Assembly: GCA_902594405.1 (NCBI GenBank)
Contig: CACJMB010000002.1
Span: forward strand, 62,001-126,000
Direction: 5' to 3'
Origin: an uncultured Pelagibacteraceae bacterium
GTDB taxonomy: Bacteria; Pseudomonadota; Alphaproteobacteria; Pelagibacterales; Pelagibacteraceae
DNA length: 64,000 bases
Position numbers and translations under genes: made by a program. Positions 8,030 through 16,835 of the stretch are shown here, one piece after another. The notes below the pieces were generated by a model. It searched no databases. It was not told the origin of the DNA and was given only the letters and a program-made list of their open reading frames with translations. Position 1 is the first letter of the stretch; every line of letters starts with the position of its first letter.

Positions 8030-9988
8030 TTATTTATTTAATAATTTTTTAGTGATATTTTTAATATTTGTACTCTCTAGTCCAAAATATTTATAAATAT
8101 CTTTATAGGGTGCACTTTTTCCGAATTCATCAATTCCAAAAGCAATACCGTTATCACCTACATATTTTTTCCAACAATCGCTTGATCCAGCTTCAATAGA
8201 TATTTTAAATTTTGTTTCTTTTAAAATTTTATTTTTATAAGATTTTGATTGTAATTCAAAAAGTTCCATACAAGGCATTGATATTACTTTGGAATATATT
8301 TTATCTTTGGCTAATTTATGGCTAACCTCTAACGCTAGATTAACTTCAGATCCACTCGCTAATATTGTTAGATTAATTTTTTTATTTGTTCTTAAAACTT
8401 CATAACCACCTAATGAGCATAGGTTTTTATTTGGGTATATTTTTCTTACTGGATTTAAATTTTGTCTTGTTAAAGATAGCACGCTAGGTGTTTTTGAGCT
8501 TTTTAATGCATGTTCCCAACATTCGATAGTTTCAATTCTATCTGCAGGTCTGAATACATTTAGGTTAGGTATAGCACGTAAGCCCGAAAGCTGTTCTATA
8601 GGTTGATGGGTAGGGCCATCTTCTCCAAGCCCAATAGAGTCATGAGTCATTACATAAATGACTCTTTTTTTCATTAAGGCAGACAATCTGATTGAAGGTT
8701 TACAATAATCAGAAAATATTAAAAAAGTACCTCCATAAGGAATTAGATTACTGTGAAGTGCGATGCCATTCATAACCCCACTCATTGCGTGTTCTCTCAC
8801 TCCGTAGTGAATGTAGTTACCAGTAAAATCTCCAGGTTTAATTATTTTATGGTTTTTAGTTTTTGTATTATTTGATCCCGCTAAATCAGCAGAGCCACCA
8901 ATTAAATTATTTTTTTGTTTTGTTAATGCACCCAATGTCATTTCTGAACATTTTCTAGTAGCTAAACTTTTTGGCTCCTTTATTGCATTCTCTTTTTCTT
9001 TCTTAAGTACCGTAGTAAAGTTATTTTTTAAAGTTTGATTAAATTTTATTTTTTTTCTTTTTAATACTTTGTTCCATTTTTTTTCTAAAATTTCACCTCT
9101 TTGGCCAATTTTTCTCCATTCATTTAAAATTTTATTTGGTACATGAAAAGGTTTGGTTTTCCAATTTAAGGCTTTTCTTACAAGCTTGATTTCATCTACT
9201 CCCAATGGACTACCATGGGACGATGCTTTCCCAGACTTATTCGGTGAACCATATCCAATCTTTGTTTTACAAGAAATCACAGTAGGTTTTTTAGCTTTTT
9301 GAACTTTTTTTAGTGCTTTAAAAATTTCTTTTTCATTATGACCGTTGATAGAAATATAATCCCAACCATATCCTTCAAATCTTTTTTTAAAATTATCTGA
9401 AACCGCAAGATTTGTTGGACCATCAATTGAAATTGAATTGTTATCAAATAGCATAATTAAATTTTTAAGCTTTAAATGTCCCGCTAAACTCATCGCTTCA
9501 TGACTTATTCCTTCCATTAAGCATCCATCTCCAGCTAAAACATAAGTTTTGTGATTAATTAAATCTTTACCTAATTTATTTTTTAAAATTTCCTCAGCGA
9601 TTGCAAAACCAACAGCATTAGATATACCCTGTCCAAGAGGACCCGTTGTAGTTTCAATACCTGTTTTTGGATGATATTCAGGATGTCCAGCACAAATAGA
9701 ATTTAGCTGCCTAAATTTTTTAATATTATTTATCGATATGCTTTTATACCCAGTTAAGTAAAGCAAAGAATACAGAAGCATAGAACCATGACCGGCAGAC
9801 AAAACAAATCTATCTCTATTTAACCAATCTGGATTCTTTGGATTAAATCTCAAAAAATTTTTAAATAGCACTGTTGCAACATCTGCCATACCCATAGGCA
9901 TTCCTGGGTGACCTGAATTTGCCTTTTGAACAGCATCAATTGATAAAAATCTGATGCAATTAGCTAAAACATTGTGTACTTTGCTCAA
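8030..9988 (-). CDS. tkt: Transketolase
   Basis: Thiamine-diphosphate enzyme of 652 residues that moves two-carbon units between sugar phosphates. It has GHPGMPMG near the N-terminus, the ThDP/Mg motif GDGCLMEG with NNSISIDG about 30 residues later, the YGVREHAMSGVMNG pyrimidine-domain motif with its catalytic Glu, and DSIGLGEDGPTHQPIEQ. It needs ThDP, the product of the thiE/thiD pathway encoded in the same window. The start is TTG at 9988 with an AGGA Shine-Dalgarno 7 nt upstream. First gene of the seven-gene minus-strand operon ending with suhB. Confidence 0.97.
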   Translation of the reverse strand: MSKVHNVLANCIRFLSIDAVQKANSGHPGMPMGMADVATVLFKNFLRFNPKNPDWLNRDRFVLSAGHGSMLLYSLLYLTGYKSISINNIKKFRQLNSICAGHPEYHPKTGIETTTGPLGQGISNAVGFAIAEEILKNKLGKDLINHKTYVLAGDGCLMEGISHEAMSLAGHLKLKNLIMLFDNNSISIDGPTNLAVSDNFKKRFEGYGWDYISINGHNEKEIFKALKKVQKAKKPTVISCKTKIGYGSPNKSGKASSHGSPLGVDEIKLVRKALNWKTKPFHVPNKILNEWRKIGQRGEILEKKWNKVLKRKKIKFNQTLKNNFTTVLKKEKENAIKEPKSLATRKCSEMTLGALTKQKNNLIGGSADLAGSNNTKTKNHKIIKPGDFTGNYIHYGVREHAMSGVMNGIALHSNLIPYGGTFLIFSDYCKPSIRLSALMKKRVIYVMTHDSIGLGEDGPTHQPIEQLSGLRAIPNLNVFRPADRIETIECWEHALKSSKTPSVLSLTRQNLNPVRKIYPNKNLCSLGGYEVLRTNKKINLTILASGSEVNLALEVSHKLAKDKIYSKVISMPCMELFELQSKSYKNKILKETKFKISIEAGSSDCWKKYVGDNGIAFGIDEFGKSAPYKDIYKYFGLESTNIKNITKKLLNK

Positions 9989-10041
9989 AATTATCCTGAC
10001 TAGACTAAGAAGAATCTATTTAATAATATAAATATATATAT

Positions 10042-10365
10042 ATGAATTCTATAGACGAAAAAGAAAAAAAATTAAACATTGCATTAGGAGAATTAAAAAA
10101 TTTAGATCTAACAAACCCTGAATTACAAAAAAATATAGAAAATTTAAGCACAAAACAAAATCAATTAGAAATTGAAAAAACACAGATTGAAGAAAAATAT
10201 AAAACGTTACTCAAGGAACATGAAAATTTGTCAAAAAAACTTGAGGATTTAAAAAATAAAGAAAAGTTGGAAGAAAGAAAACAAATTGAATTTTCTGAAA
10301 AAATTGACGAACTTAATCAAGAAACTGACACACTATTGGATGAAATAGATAAATGGCAAATGTAA
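10042..10365 (+). CDS. Coiled-coil protein upstream of ZapA (ZauP-like)
   Basis: A 107-residue soluble, charged protein that is almost entirely predicted coiled coil (repeated Lys/Glu/Leu/Asn heptads from about residue 5 to 100), with no membrane segment. It overlaps zapA by 13 nt. In Caulobacter, ZauP is a small coiled-coil protein encoded directly upstream of zapA and acting with it at the FtsZ ring; position, size and composition here match that arrangement. Sequence identity of coiled coils is weak evidence, so the assignment rests mainly on synteny. Confidence 0.65.
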   Translation: MNSIDEKEKKLNIALGELKNLDLTNPELQKNIENLSTKQNQLEIEKTQIEEKYKTLLKEHENLSKKLEDLKNKEKLEERKQIEFSEKIDELNQETDTLLDEIDKWQM

Positions 10366-10799
10366 GTATAAAATTTAACAATAAAGAGTTTTTGCTCGCT
10401 TGTGAAGATGGACAAGAAGAGCACTTAGAAGAATTATTAATTCAGATTAACAAAAAGTTTAATAATTTAAAAAATGATTTGGGAAATCTAGGTGAAAATA
10501 AATTATTATTAATTACAGCTGTAAAAATAATGGATGAATATTACGAAACTAAGAAAAAAGTAGATCAAAAAAAAGAAGAATTAAATGATCTATCAAAAAA
10601 ATTTAAAGAACTAAAATCTCTAATTTACGATTATAGGGACACAAAAGAATCTGAAATTGCAAAACTAAACCTTGATCATGAAAATTTAAAACAAGAAATT
10701 GACGATAATCAAAAAAAATACGAAAATTTAATCGATGAAGCTGCTGATCAAATATCAAATTTTGTAAAAAAAGCAAAATTAGAAAACATTTCAAAGTAG
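10353..10799 (+). CDS. zapA: Cell division protein ZapA-like
   Basis: ZapA-family protein, 148 residues. The N-terminal beta-rich domain (ANVSIKFNNKEFLLACEDGQEEHL) and the following helix (LLLITAVKIMDEY) match the family; the C-terminal part is an extended charged coiled coil that is longer than in E. coli ZapA (109 residues). ZapA tetramers bundle FtsZ filaments at midcell. It overlaps the coiled-coil gene upstream by 13 nt and is followed after 4 nt by the fthC gene, the usual proteobacterial neighbour. Confidence 0.85.
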   Translation: MANVSIKFNNKEFLLACEDGQEEHLEELLIQINKKFNNLKNDLGNLGENKLLLITAVKIMDEYYETKKKVDQKKEELNDLSKKFKELKSLIYDYRDTKESEIAKLNLDHENLKQEIDDNQKKYENLIDEAADQISNFVKKAKLENISK

Positions 10800-10803
10800 G
10801 TCT

Positions 10804-11349
10804 GTGAGCAAATCTAAGCTAAGAAGTAAAATTTTAAATCTTAGAAAAAAAAATTCGAATAAAAAACTTAGTCTCAATCCTGACAGAATTTATCGATTTT
10901 TAAAAAAAAATAAAATTAATCTCAAAAATGTAGGAGGATATTACCCTTGTAATCATGAGATTGATGATTTGGATATGCTTTATTTTTTAAGAAACAAAAA
11001 GGCAAATATTTCCCTACCAATAATTAGAGAAAATAACCAAATGGATTTTTTTGAATGGACAAATAAAGATCCTTTAAAAATTAATAAGTATGGAATTGCT
11101 GAGCCAACTTTAGGAAAGAAAATTTACCCAGATATAATATTTGTTCCTTTAGTAGCTTATGATGATGATTTGAATAGATTAGGCTATGGTGGAGGATTTT
11201 ATGATCGTTATTTAGAAAAAGTATCTAAAATTAAAAAAATATTTAAAATTGGATTAGGATTTTCATACCAGGAGATAAAAAAAATACCTATCAACAAGCA
11301 TGATAAGAAACTTGATTTAATAATAACCGAAAAAAAAATTTTACAATGA
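10804..11349 (+). CDS. fthC: 5-formyltetrahydrofolate cyclo-ligase
   Basis: 5,10-methenyl-THF synthetase family (YgfA), 181 residues, ATP-dependent conversion of 5-formyl-THF to methenyl-THF. The motifs are GGYYPCNHEIDD for the substrate region and, near the C-terminus, RLGYGGGFYDRYLEK for the ATP/phosphate loop. The start codon is GTG, 4 nt after zapA. In many proteobacteria the 6S RNA gene separates zapA from this gene; there is no room for it here. It overlaps ymdB by 4 nt (ATGA). Confidence 0.92.
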   Translation: MSKSKLRSKILNLRKKNSNKKLSLNPDRIYRFLKKNKINLKNVGGYYPCNHEIDDLDMLYFLRNKKANISLPIIRENNQMDFFEWTNKDPLKINKYGIAEPTLGKKIYPDIIFVPLVAYDDDLNRLGYGGGFYDRYLEKVSKIKKIFKIGLGFSYQEIKKIPINKHDKKLDLIITEKKILQ

Positions 11350-12149
11350 GAATTTTATTTTTAGGAGATGTTGTTGGAATTTCAGGATGTTCTAAATTAA
11401 CAAGCACTTTATTAAGTGAAATTGATAAAAACAAAATTGATTTTGTAATAGTAAACGGTGAAAATGCAGCAGCTCAAGGTGTTGGGCTAACTAAAGAAAT
11501 ATGTAAGGATTTTTTTAATTGTGGAGTTGATGTTATCACAACTGGCAATCATGTTTGGGATCAAAAAGAAATTATGGAATTTATTGATAAAGAAGAGAGA
11601 TTATTAAGACCTAAAAATTTATTTGAACCCGCACCAGGAAAAGGTTTTCAGATTTATAAAACAAAGAATGATATAAAAATTGGAGTTCTTAATTTGATGG
11701 GCAATGTTTTTATGAAAAAGTGTGAAGATGTTTTTGAAGCTTCTCAAAAATTTTTAAAAGAAAATGAAATAAAAAAGGATTTTGATTTACTTGTAGTTGA
11801 TTTCCATGGTGAAATTACTAGCGAAAAAAATGCAATAGGACATTTATTTGATGGAAAGGCAACTCTCGTGGTTGGAACCCATACTCATATTCCAACAAAT
11901 GATGCCAGAATACTTAATAATGGCACTGGATACCAAACCGATGCAGGTATGTGTGGGGATTATGATTCAGTGATTGGAATGAATAAAGAAAATTCTTTAA
12001 ATAGATTTTTAAAAAAGAATTCAGTGAAACACTTTCCCGCTACTGGAGATGCTACTTTGTGTGGTGTTATAGTAGATTGTGATATAAAAACAGGTTTAGC
12101 AATAGACATCAAAAGCTATGTATACGGAGATCAACTAAAAAATATTTAA
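11346..12149 (+). CDS. ymdB: YmdB-family metallophosphoesterase
   Basis: Member of the YmdB/TIGR00282 phosphoesterase family, 267 residues. The dinuclear metal-site motifs are FLGDVVG at the start, VNGENAA (residues about 37-43), TTGNHVWD near 68, and the late VDFHGE and VGTHTHIPT histidine motifs. In Bacillus subtilis YmdB is a cyclic-nucleotide phosphodiesterase; the substrate in this organism is unknown. It overlaps fthC by 4 nt and precedes yebC by 5 nt. Confidence 0.9.
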   Translation: MRILFLGDVVGISGCSKLTSTLLSEIDKNKIDFVIVNGENAAAQGVGLTKEICKDFFNCGVDVITTGNHVWDQKEIMEFIDKEERLLRPKNLFEPAPGKGFQIYKTKNDIKIGVLNLMGNVFMKKCEDVFEASQKFLKENEIKKDFDLLVVDFHGEITSEKNAIGHLFDGKATLVVGTHTHIPTNDARILNNGTGYQTDAGMCGDYDSVIGMNKENSLNRFLKKNSVKHFPATGDATLCGVIVDCDIKTGLAIDIKSYVYGDQLKNI

Positions 12150-12154
12150 AGATC

Positions 12155-12880
12155 ATGGCAGGACATTCACATTGGGCAGGAATAAAACATAAAAAAGGTA
12201 AGGCTGATAAGCAGAGATCAAAGATATTTTCAAAATTATCAAAAGAGATTACTGTTGCGGCAAAACTTGGTGACAAAGATCCAGCAATGAACCCTAGACT
12301 AAGATCAGCAGTACAGGCTGCTAGATCTGCAAATATGCCTAAAGATAATATTGAAAGAGCAATAGATAAATCTTCTGCAGCTACAGGAGCAAATTTTGAA
12401 AATTTAAGATACGAGGGGTTTGGACCAGAAAAGATCGCTGTTATAGTTGAAACTTTAACAGACAACAAAAATAGGACCGCATCAAATATTAGAACTATTT
12501 TTCAAAAAAGTGGTGGGAGTTTAGGAACTCAAGGTTCAGCATCTCACAATTTTCAACAATTGGGTATAATCAAAATTGATAAAAAAGAGATATCAGATGA
12601 AAAAATTTTAGATTTAGCGATTGAGTCGGGAGCTGATGAATGTTTTTCTTATGAGGATTATCATGAGGTTCAGTGTCAAATTAGCGAAATATATAATGTA
12701 AAAAAAAATCTTGAGAAAATTATTGCGAATTTTATTTCTACAGAAATTGAATGGGTCCCATTAAATAGTGTTGAGGTAACTAATGAAAATAAAGATAATG
12801 TTCTAGATTTTTTAGAAACTCTTGAGGAAGATGACGATGTTCAGAACGTTTATTCAAACGTTAATTTAGGTGGTATTTAA
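12155..12880 (+). CDS. yebC: YebC/PmpR family DNA-binding regulatory protein
   Basis: YebC family protein, 241 residues, beginning with the signature AGHSHWAGIKHKKG followed by ADKQRSKIFSKLSKEI. The family was long annotated as transcriptional regulators, and members have also been linked to ribosome function at polyproline stalls, alongside EF-P. The TAATG overlap with the next gene suggests coupling to the ruvC-like gene, the usual yebC-ruvC order in proteobacteria. Confidence 0.95.
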   Translation: MAGHSHWAGIKHKKGKADKQRSKIFSKLSKEITVAAKLGDKDPAMNPRLRSAVQAARSANMPKDNIERAIDKSSAATGANFENLRYEGFGPEKIAVIVETLTDNKNRTASNIRTIFQKSGGSLGTQGSASHNFQQLGIIKIDKKEISDEKILDLAIESGADECFSYEDYHEVQCQISEIYNVKKNLEKIIANFISTEIEWVPLNSVEVTNENKDNVLDFLETLEEDDDVQNVYSNVNLGGI

Positions 12881-13374
12881 TGATGATTATTGGAATTGAT
12901 CCAGGCATCTCAGGTTCAATCTGTTTTTTTCAAGATGGTATAATAAAAGACGTAATTGAAATGCCAACAATGACAGATGGTAAGAAGAATAAAAGACAAG
13001 TAAATGGTGCTCAAATATTTAATGAAATTAGTGAAAGGATAAACAAATTTGATAAAAAAAACATAAAAGTTGTAATTGAACAAGTTTCTGCAATGCCTGG
13101 ACAAGGCGTTACCAGTATGTTTAATTTTGGTCAATCTTTCGGTATTTTAAAAGGAATATGCAGCGCAATGCATTTACCTGTTTATTATGTTAGGCCTGCT
13201 AAGTGGAAAAAATATTTTAACCTTATTAATTCAGAAAAAGATGCGAGCAGAACAAGAGCTATTGAAATTTTTCCATATTTTTCATCACAATTGTCAAAAA
13301 AAAAAGATAACAACAAGGCAGATGCTATTCTAATAGCTAGTTTTTTCTACGAAACTTATCAAAAAGAAGAATAA
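12880..13374 (+). CDS. RuvC-like Holliday-junction resolvase (divergent, phage-like type)
   Basis: A 164-residue RNase H-fold protein at the normal ruvC position after yebC. Catalytic acidic candidates are D7 (IGIDPG), E67 (VVIEQV), D143 and D148 (DNNKADAILIA). The middle section, with VTSMFNFGQSFGILKG and then YYVRPAKWKKYF, resembles the RuvC-like resolvases of phages and some plasmids more than canonical cellular RuvC. The normal DAADA pattern at the C-terminal acids is replaced by DNNKADA. ruvA and ruvB do not follow; tolQ comes next. Whether it is the main resolvase is inferred. Confidence 0.75.
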   Translation: MMIIGIDPGISGSICFFQDGIIKDVIEMPTMTDGKKNKRQVNGAQIFNEISERINKFDKKNIKVVIEQVSAMPGQGVTSMFNFGQSFGILKGICSAMHLPVYYVRPAKWKKYFNLINSEKDASRTRAIEIFPYFSSQLSKKKDNNKADAILIASFFYETYQKEE

Positions 13375-13397
13375 TCAATTTAAATTAAAAGACAAAA

Positions 13398-13421
13398 TCA
13401 TGACACATTTACGTGTGATGA
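13398..13421. repeat. Imperfect inverted repeat upstream of tolQ
   Basis: TCATGACAC and GTGTGATGA form 9-nt arms (8 of 9 pairs) around the 6-nt centre ATTTAC. It ends 6 nt before the tolQ ATG. It could be an operator or a short 5' hairpin covering the ribosome landing site; there is no T-run, so it is not a terminator. Confidence 0.4.
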
Positions 13422-13427
13422 GTAAGT

Positions 13428-14102
13428 ATGGAAGCGGATATAGCAGCAAAAGCAGTTGAATTAGGAACAAATACTGATTTTTCATTATTCAGTTTATTTT
13501 TTAGAGCAGACATAATTGTTAAGTCTGTGATGATTATATTAATATTGTGCTCAATATATTCTTGGGCTGTAATTATTGAAAAGTTTCGTTTATTTAAAAA
13601 AATAACTAAATCTTCAGAAGAATTTGAAGAAAAATTTTGGAATTCTAAATCTGCCGAAACTTTTTACAACAGTTTACCTAGTAAACTTGAGGATCCTATG
13701 TCACTTGTGTTTCAAGATGCAATGGAAGGATTACTTAAAAAAAAAAATAGAACTAACATTAGTGAAAGAATGAGCGCTTCTCTAGAAGCTGGAATCGAAA
13801 AACAAATGACTAAAATTGAAAAAGGTTTTACCTTTTTGGCAACAGTTGGCTCAACAGCGCCATTTATTGGATTGTTTGGCACTGTTTGGGGAATTATGAA
13901 TTCTTTTCAATCTATAGCTATTTCAAGAAACACAAGTCTTGCGATAGTTGCGCCAGGAATAGCCGAAGCTTTATTTGCAACTGCACTTGGTCTATTGGCT
14001 GCAATACCAGCAGTAGTGGCATATAATAAATTCAATAATGATGCCAAAAAATATTCAGAAAAATTAGAAAATTTTTCGAAAAGATTTTTAACAATTATTT
14101 AA
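13428..14102 (+). CDS. tolQ: Tol-Pal system proton channel subunit TolQ
   Basis: Inner-membrane TolQ of the ExbB/MotA family, 224 residues. It has an N-terminal transmembrane helix (about residues 28-48), a cytoplasmic loop and two C-terminal helices containing TVGSTAPFIGLFGTVWGIM and the IAPGIAEALFATALGLLAAIPAVVAY type motif. TolQ and TolR form the proton-driven motor that lets TolA pull Pal/peptidoglycan during envelope constriction. Its stop codon is directly followed by the tolR ATG. First gene of the tolQRAB-pal-cpoB block. Confidence 0.96.
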   Translation: MEADIAAKAVELGTNTDFSLFSLFFRADIIVKSVMIILILCSIYSWAVIIEKFRLFKKITKSSEEFEEKFWNSKSAETFYNSLPSKLEDPMSLVFQDAMEGLLKKKNRTNISERMSASLEAGIEKQMTKIEKGFTFLATVGSTAPFIGLFGTVWGIMNSFQSIAISRNTSLAIVAPGIAEALFATALGLLAAIPAVVAYNKFNNDAKKYSEKLENFSKRFLTII

Positions 14103-14519
14103 ATGGCATTTAAATTAAATCGTTCTTCTAAAGAACCAATGAGTGAAATAAATGTTACTCCTTTTGTGGATGTAATGCTTGTACTATTAATAATTTTTAT
14201 GGTTACAGCACCATTGTTAACTGTTGGCGTTCAAGTTGATTTACCAGAAAGTTCAGCAGACTCTTTGCCAGAAGAGACAGAACCTTTAACACTTTCAATT
14301 AATGCAAAAGGTGAAATTTTTATTCAAGAAGCAAAAATTGAATACGATAATATTATTGCAAAGGTTTTGGCGGTTTCAAAAAATAGAACTGATACCAGAA
14401 TTTATGTTAGAGGAGATAAAACTATAAATTATGGAAGAGTTTTAGAAATAATGGGATTACTATCTGGATCTGGTTTTACTAAAGTAGCATTGATTTCAGA
14501 ACCATACAAACAAAGGTAA
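14103..14519 (+). CDS. tolR: Tol-Pal system protein TolR
   Basis: ExbD/TolR family protein, 138 residues. A single N-terminal transmembrane helix carries the essential proton-path Asp (FVDVMLVLLIIFMVT, D24), preceded by SEINVTPFVD. The periplasmic domain ends with a KVALISEP segment. It forms the motor with TolQ. No gap separates it from tolQ, and tolA starts 5 nt later. Confidence 0.97.
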   Translation: MAFKLNRSSKEPMSEINVTPFVDVMLVLLIIFMVTAPLLTVGVQVDLPESSADSLPEETEPLTLSINAKGEIFIQEAKIEYDNIIAKVLAVSKNRTDTRIYVRGDKTINYGRVLEIMGLLSGSGFTKVALISEPYKQR

Positions 14520-14524
14520 TTAAA

Positions 14525-15388
14525 GTGAATAGAAGTTTAATTATTTCTTCTGCTTTACATGCTTTCTTAATTTTCATTACAGCTATGAGCTTACCTTTTT
14601 TGGCAAAGAAACCAGTTGATATTCCACCAATTGTATCAGTTGAGTTAATTCAAATAGCAGAAAAAACTAATATTCCATTTGCGCCTAAGGCTAAAAAAAT
14701 AATTGAGAAAGTTAAAGAGAAAGAAAAAAAACTTGTTTCAGAACAAGCTCCACCAAAAAAAGTAGAAAAAACGAAAACAAAAACCGTTTTGGCACCTGAT
14801 CAAAATAATAAAAAAATAGAGAATGAAACACCTGAAGCAATTCCACTTCCAGACAAAACTTTAAAAAAGGTCGAAACAAAAGAGGAAAAAAAACAAAATC
14901 CTGAAAAAGTAGATGATGAAGTTAAACAGGTATCAGAATTTGAAAAAAAAGATTTGTTTGATCCAAATAATATAGCTGCTTTAATTGATAAATCAAAAGA
15001 AGAGAGTGCAGAAGTTTTAAAAACAAATGACGACATTACTCAAGATCAAGAAAGAAATGTAGAAAATACAGGTCTTACATTAAGCGAAGAGGACGCTCTT
15101 AAGGCACAAATATTTGGGTGTTGGAGTATTCCATTAGGATTACCGTATAATGAAAATCTTTTAGTAAGAATAAAGTTAAAATTAAAACCTGATGGAACAG
15201 TATCAAAAACAGAAATTTTGGACCATGCAAGAATGAATAAACCAGGCCAAGGATTTTATAAGGTTTTAGCAGAAAGTGCATTGAGAGCTGTTAAGTTATG
15301 CCAACCATTAAGAGTTCCAACAACTGGATATGAAAGATGGAAAGAATTACAATTAAATTTTGATGCAAGAGAGATGTTAGAAGGGTAG
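14525..15388 (+). CDS. tolA: TolA-like protein of the Tol-Pal system
   Basis: A 287-residue inner-membrane-anchored periplasmic protein. An N-terminal helix (about residues 4-24) is followed by a Lys/Glu/Pro-rich stalk (residues 50-180) and a C-terminal TolA/TonB-like domain from about residue 190, with FGCWSIPLGLP and LVRIKLKLKPDG. The start is GTG. Sequence of the stalk is low complexity, so the call relies on the domain order and position between tolR and tolB. The stalk is shorter than in E. coli TolA. Confidence 0.88.
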   Translation: MNRSLIISSALHAFLIFITAMSLPFLAKKPVDIPPIVSVELIQIAEKTNIPFAPKAKKIIEKVKEKEKKLVSEQAPPKKVEKTKTKTVLAPDQNNKKIENETPEAIPLPDKTLKKVETKEEKKQNPEKVDDEVKQVSEFEKKDLFDPNNIAALIDKSKEESAEVLKTNDDITQDQERNVENTGLTLSEEDALKAQIFGCWSIPLGLPYNENLLVRIKLKLKPDGTVSKTEILDHARMNKPGQGFYKVLAESALRAVKLCQPLRVPTTGYERWKELQLNFDAREMLEG

Positions 15389-15397
15389 TATATTCAA

Positions 15398-16738
15398 ATG
15401 ACAAAAAAAATTTTAATTTTATTATTTATATTAATACCTATCAATGTAAATGCTTTAATAGAGGTTGATATAACTCGGGGAAATTTAAATCCACTTCCAT
15501 TAGCAGTTTCCCCCCTATCAATTGATGAAGAGTCTAGAAAAGGTTTTGAAAAAATACTTAAAAAAGAAAATATTGGTTCTGAAATATCAAATATTGTTGA
15601 GAACAATTTGAGGACTTCAGGATTATTTAACCCTCTTGATAAAAAGGCTTTTTTACAAGCTCCTGATATTGCAAATTTAAAACCGAGATTTGAAGATTGG
15701 AATTTAATTAAAGCTCAAGCCCTTATTACTGGCAAAGTAAATTATGTTGACGATAAATTAAGAGTTGAGTTTCGATTATGGGACGTTTTAGCTGCCAAAG
15801 AAATGATGGCTTTAGCTTTTACCACAGTTCCTAACAATTGGAGAAGAGTAGGGCATATTATTTCTGATAAAGTTTACGAAAGGCTTACGGGTGAAAAAGG
15901 TTATTTTGATACAAGAATAATTTATGTCTCAGAAGAAGGACCAAAAACACAAAGAATAAAAAAATTAGCAATCATGGATCAAGACGGAGCTAATAATAAA
16001 TTTTTGACATTAGGTAATGAGTTGGTTTTAACACCACGATTTAATCCAGCAAGTCAAATGGTAACCTATTTGTCTTACTTTAAAAATATGCCAAGGGTTT
16101 ATTTATTAGATATAGAAACTGGTACACAAGAGGTAGTTGGAGATTTTCCTGGAATGACATTTGCACCACGTTTTTCACCTGATGGTAAAAAAATAATTAT
16201 GAGTTTTGCTAAAGACGGAAAGTCAGATATTTACACTATGGATTTAGAAAATAGAATTGTTGAAAAAATTACTAATCATCCATCAATAGACACTTCCCCA
16301 TCTTATTCTCCTGATGGAAAATATATTACTTTTAATTCTGACAGAAGTGGTTATCAGCAAATTTATGTAATGAAGAATGATGGAAGTGATGTAAAAAGAA
16401 TTTCTTTTGGTAACGGTTTATATGGAACACCTGTATGGTCTCCGAGAGGAGATTTAATTGCATTTACAAAATTACATAAAGGTAAATTTTATATTGGTGT
16501 AATGAGAACTGATGGTAGTGGCGAAAGGTTGTTAACTGAAAATTATTATCAAGAAGCGCCATCTTGGTCTCCAAATGGTAGGGTATTAATATTTTATAGA
16601 GAGACAAAAACTAACTCCAAAGGAGAAGGCTTTTCTGCAAAATTGTGGTCTATAGATTTAACGGGTTATAATGAGCGTCAAATAAAGACACCAACAGATG
16701 CTTCAGACCCATCGTGGTCATCTTTATTAAGTAATTAA
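15398..16738 (+). CDS. tolB: Tol-Pal system translocation protein TolB
   Basis: Periplasmic TolB, 446 residues. A signal peptide (about 1-20, ending in NVNA) is followed by an N-terminal alpha/beta domain and a six-bladed beta-propeller with repeated [24 protein letters not shown] and WSPNGRVL strands, each with the typical DIYTMD-type partner strand. TolB binds Pal and switches between Pal/Lpp and TolA. It starts 9 nt after tolA. Confidence 0.97.
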   Translation: MTKKILILLFILIPINVNALIEVDITRGNLNPLPLAVSPLSIDEESRKGFEKILKKENIGSEISNIVENNLRTSGLFNPLDKKAFLQAPDIANLKPRFEDWNLIKAQALITGKVNYVDDKLRVEFRLWDVLAAKEMMALAFTTVPNNWRRVGHIISDKVYERLTGEKGYFDTRIIYVSEEGPKTQRIKKLAIMDQDGANNKFLTLGNELVLTPRFNPASQMVTYLSYFKNMPRVYLLDIETGTQEVVGDFPGMTFAPRFSPDGKKIIMSFAKDGKSDIYTMDLENRIVEKITNHPSIDTSPSYSPDGKYITFNSDRSGYQQIYVMKNDGSDVKRISFGNGLYGTPVWSPRGDLIAFTKLHKGKFYIGVMRTDGSGERLLTENYYQEAPSWSPNGRVLIFYRETKTNSKGEGFSAKLWSIDLTGYNERQIKTPTDASDPSWSSLLSN

Positions 16739-16758
16739 AGATTAATTTTTGTAAATTT

Positions 16759-16788
16759 CTTGATTTTTAGACTTGAAACCTCTATTTA
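16759..16788 (+). promoter_or_regulatory. Candidate internal promoter for pal
   Basis: TTGATT (16760-16765), a 17-nt spacer and TATTTA (16783-16788) lie in the 97-nt tolB-pal gap. The CTTG at 16759 and TCTATTT at 16781 also partly match the alphaproteobacterial RpoH pattern. It would give pal an extra transcript, as expected for an abundant lipoprotein. Confidence 0.35.
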
Positions 16789-16835
16789 GTTGTGAAAAAG
16801 TTAAGAAATTGAAATTAGCAGCAAGGAGCAATTTA

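Noticed and set aside
8030-9988. Calvin-cycle operon (cbbT-gap-pgk-fba order)
   Set aside because: No Rubisco or phosphoribulokinase gene is in the window; the order equally serves gluconeogenesis and the pentose phosphate pathway.
10800-10803. 6S RNA expected between zapA and the folate cyclo-ligase gene
   Set aside because: Only 4 nt separate the genes, so it cannot be there.
12109-12468. 119-codon minus-strand frame across ymdB/yebC
   Set aside because: Antisense to the well-conserved yebC start; no supporting features.
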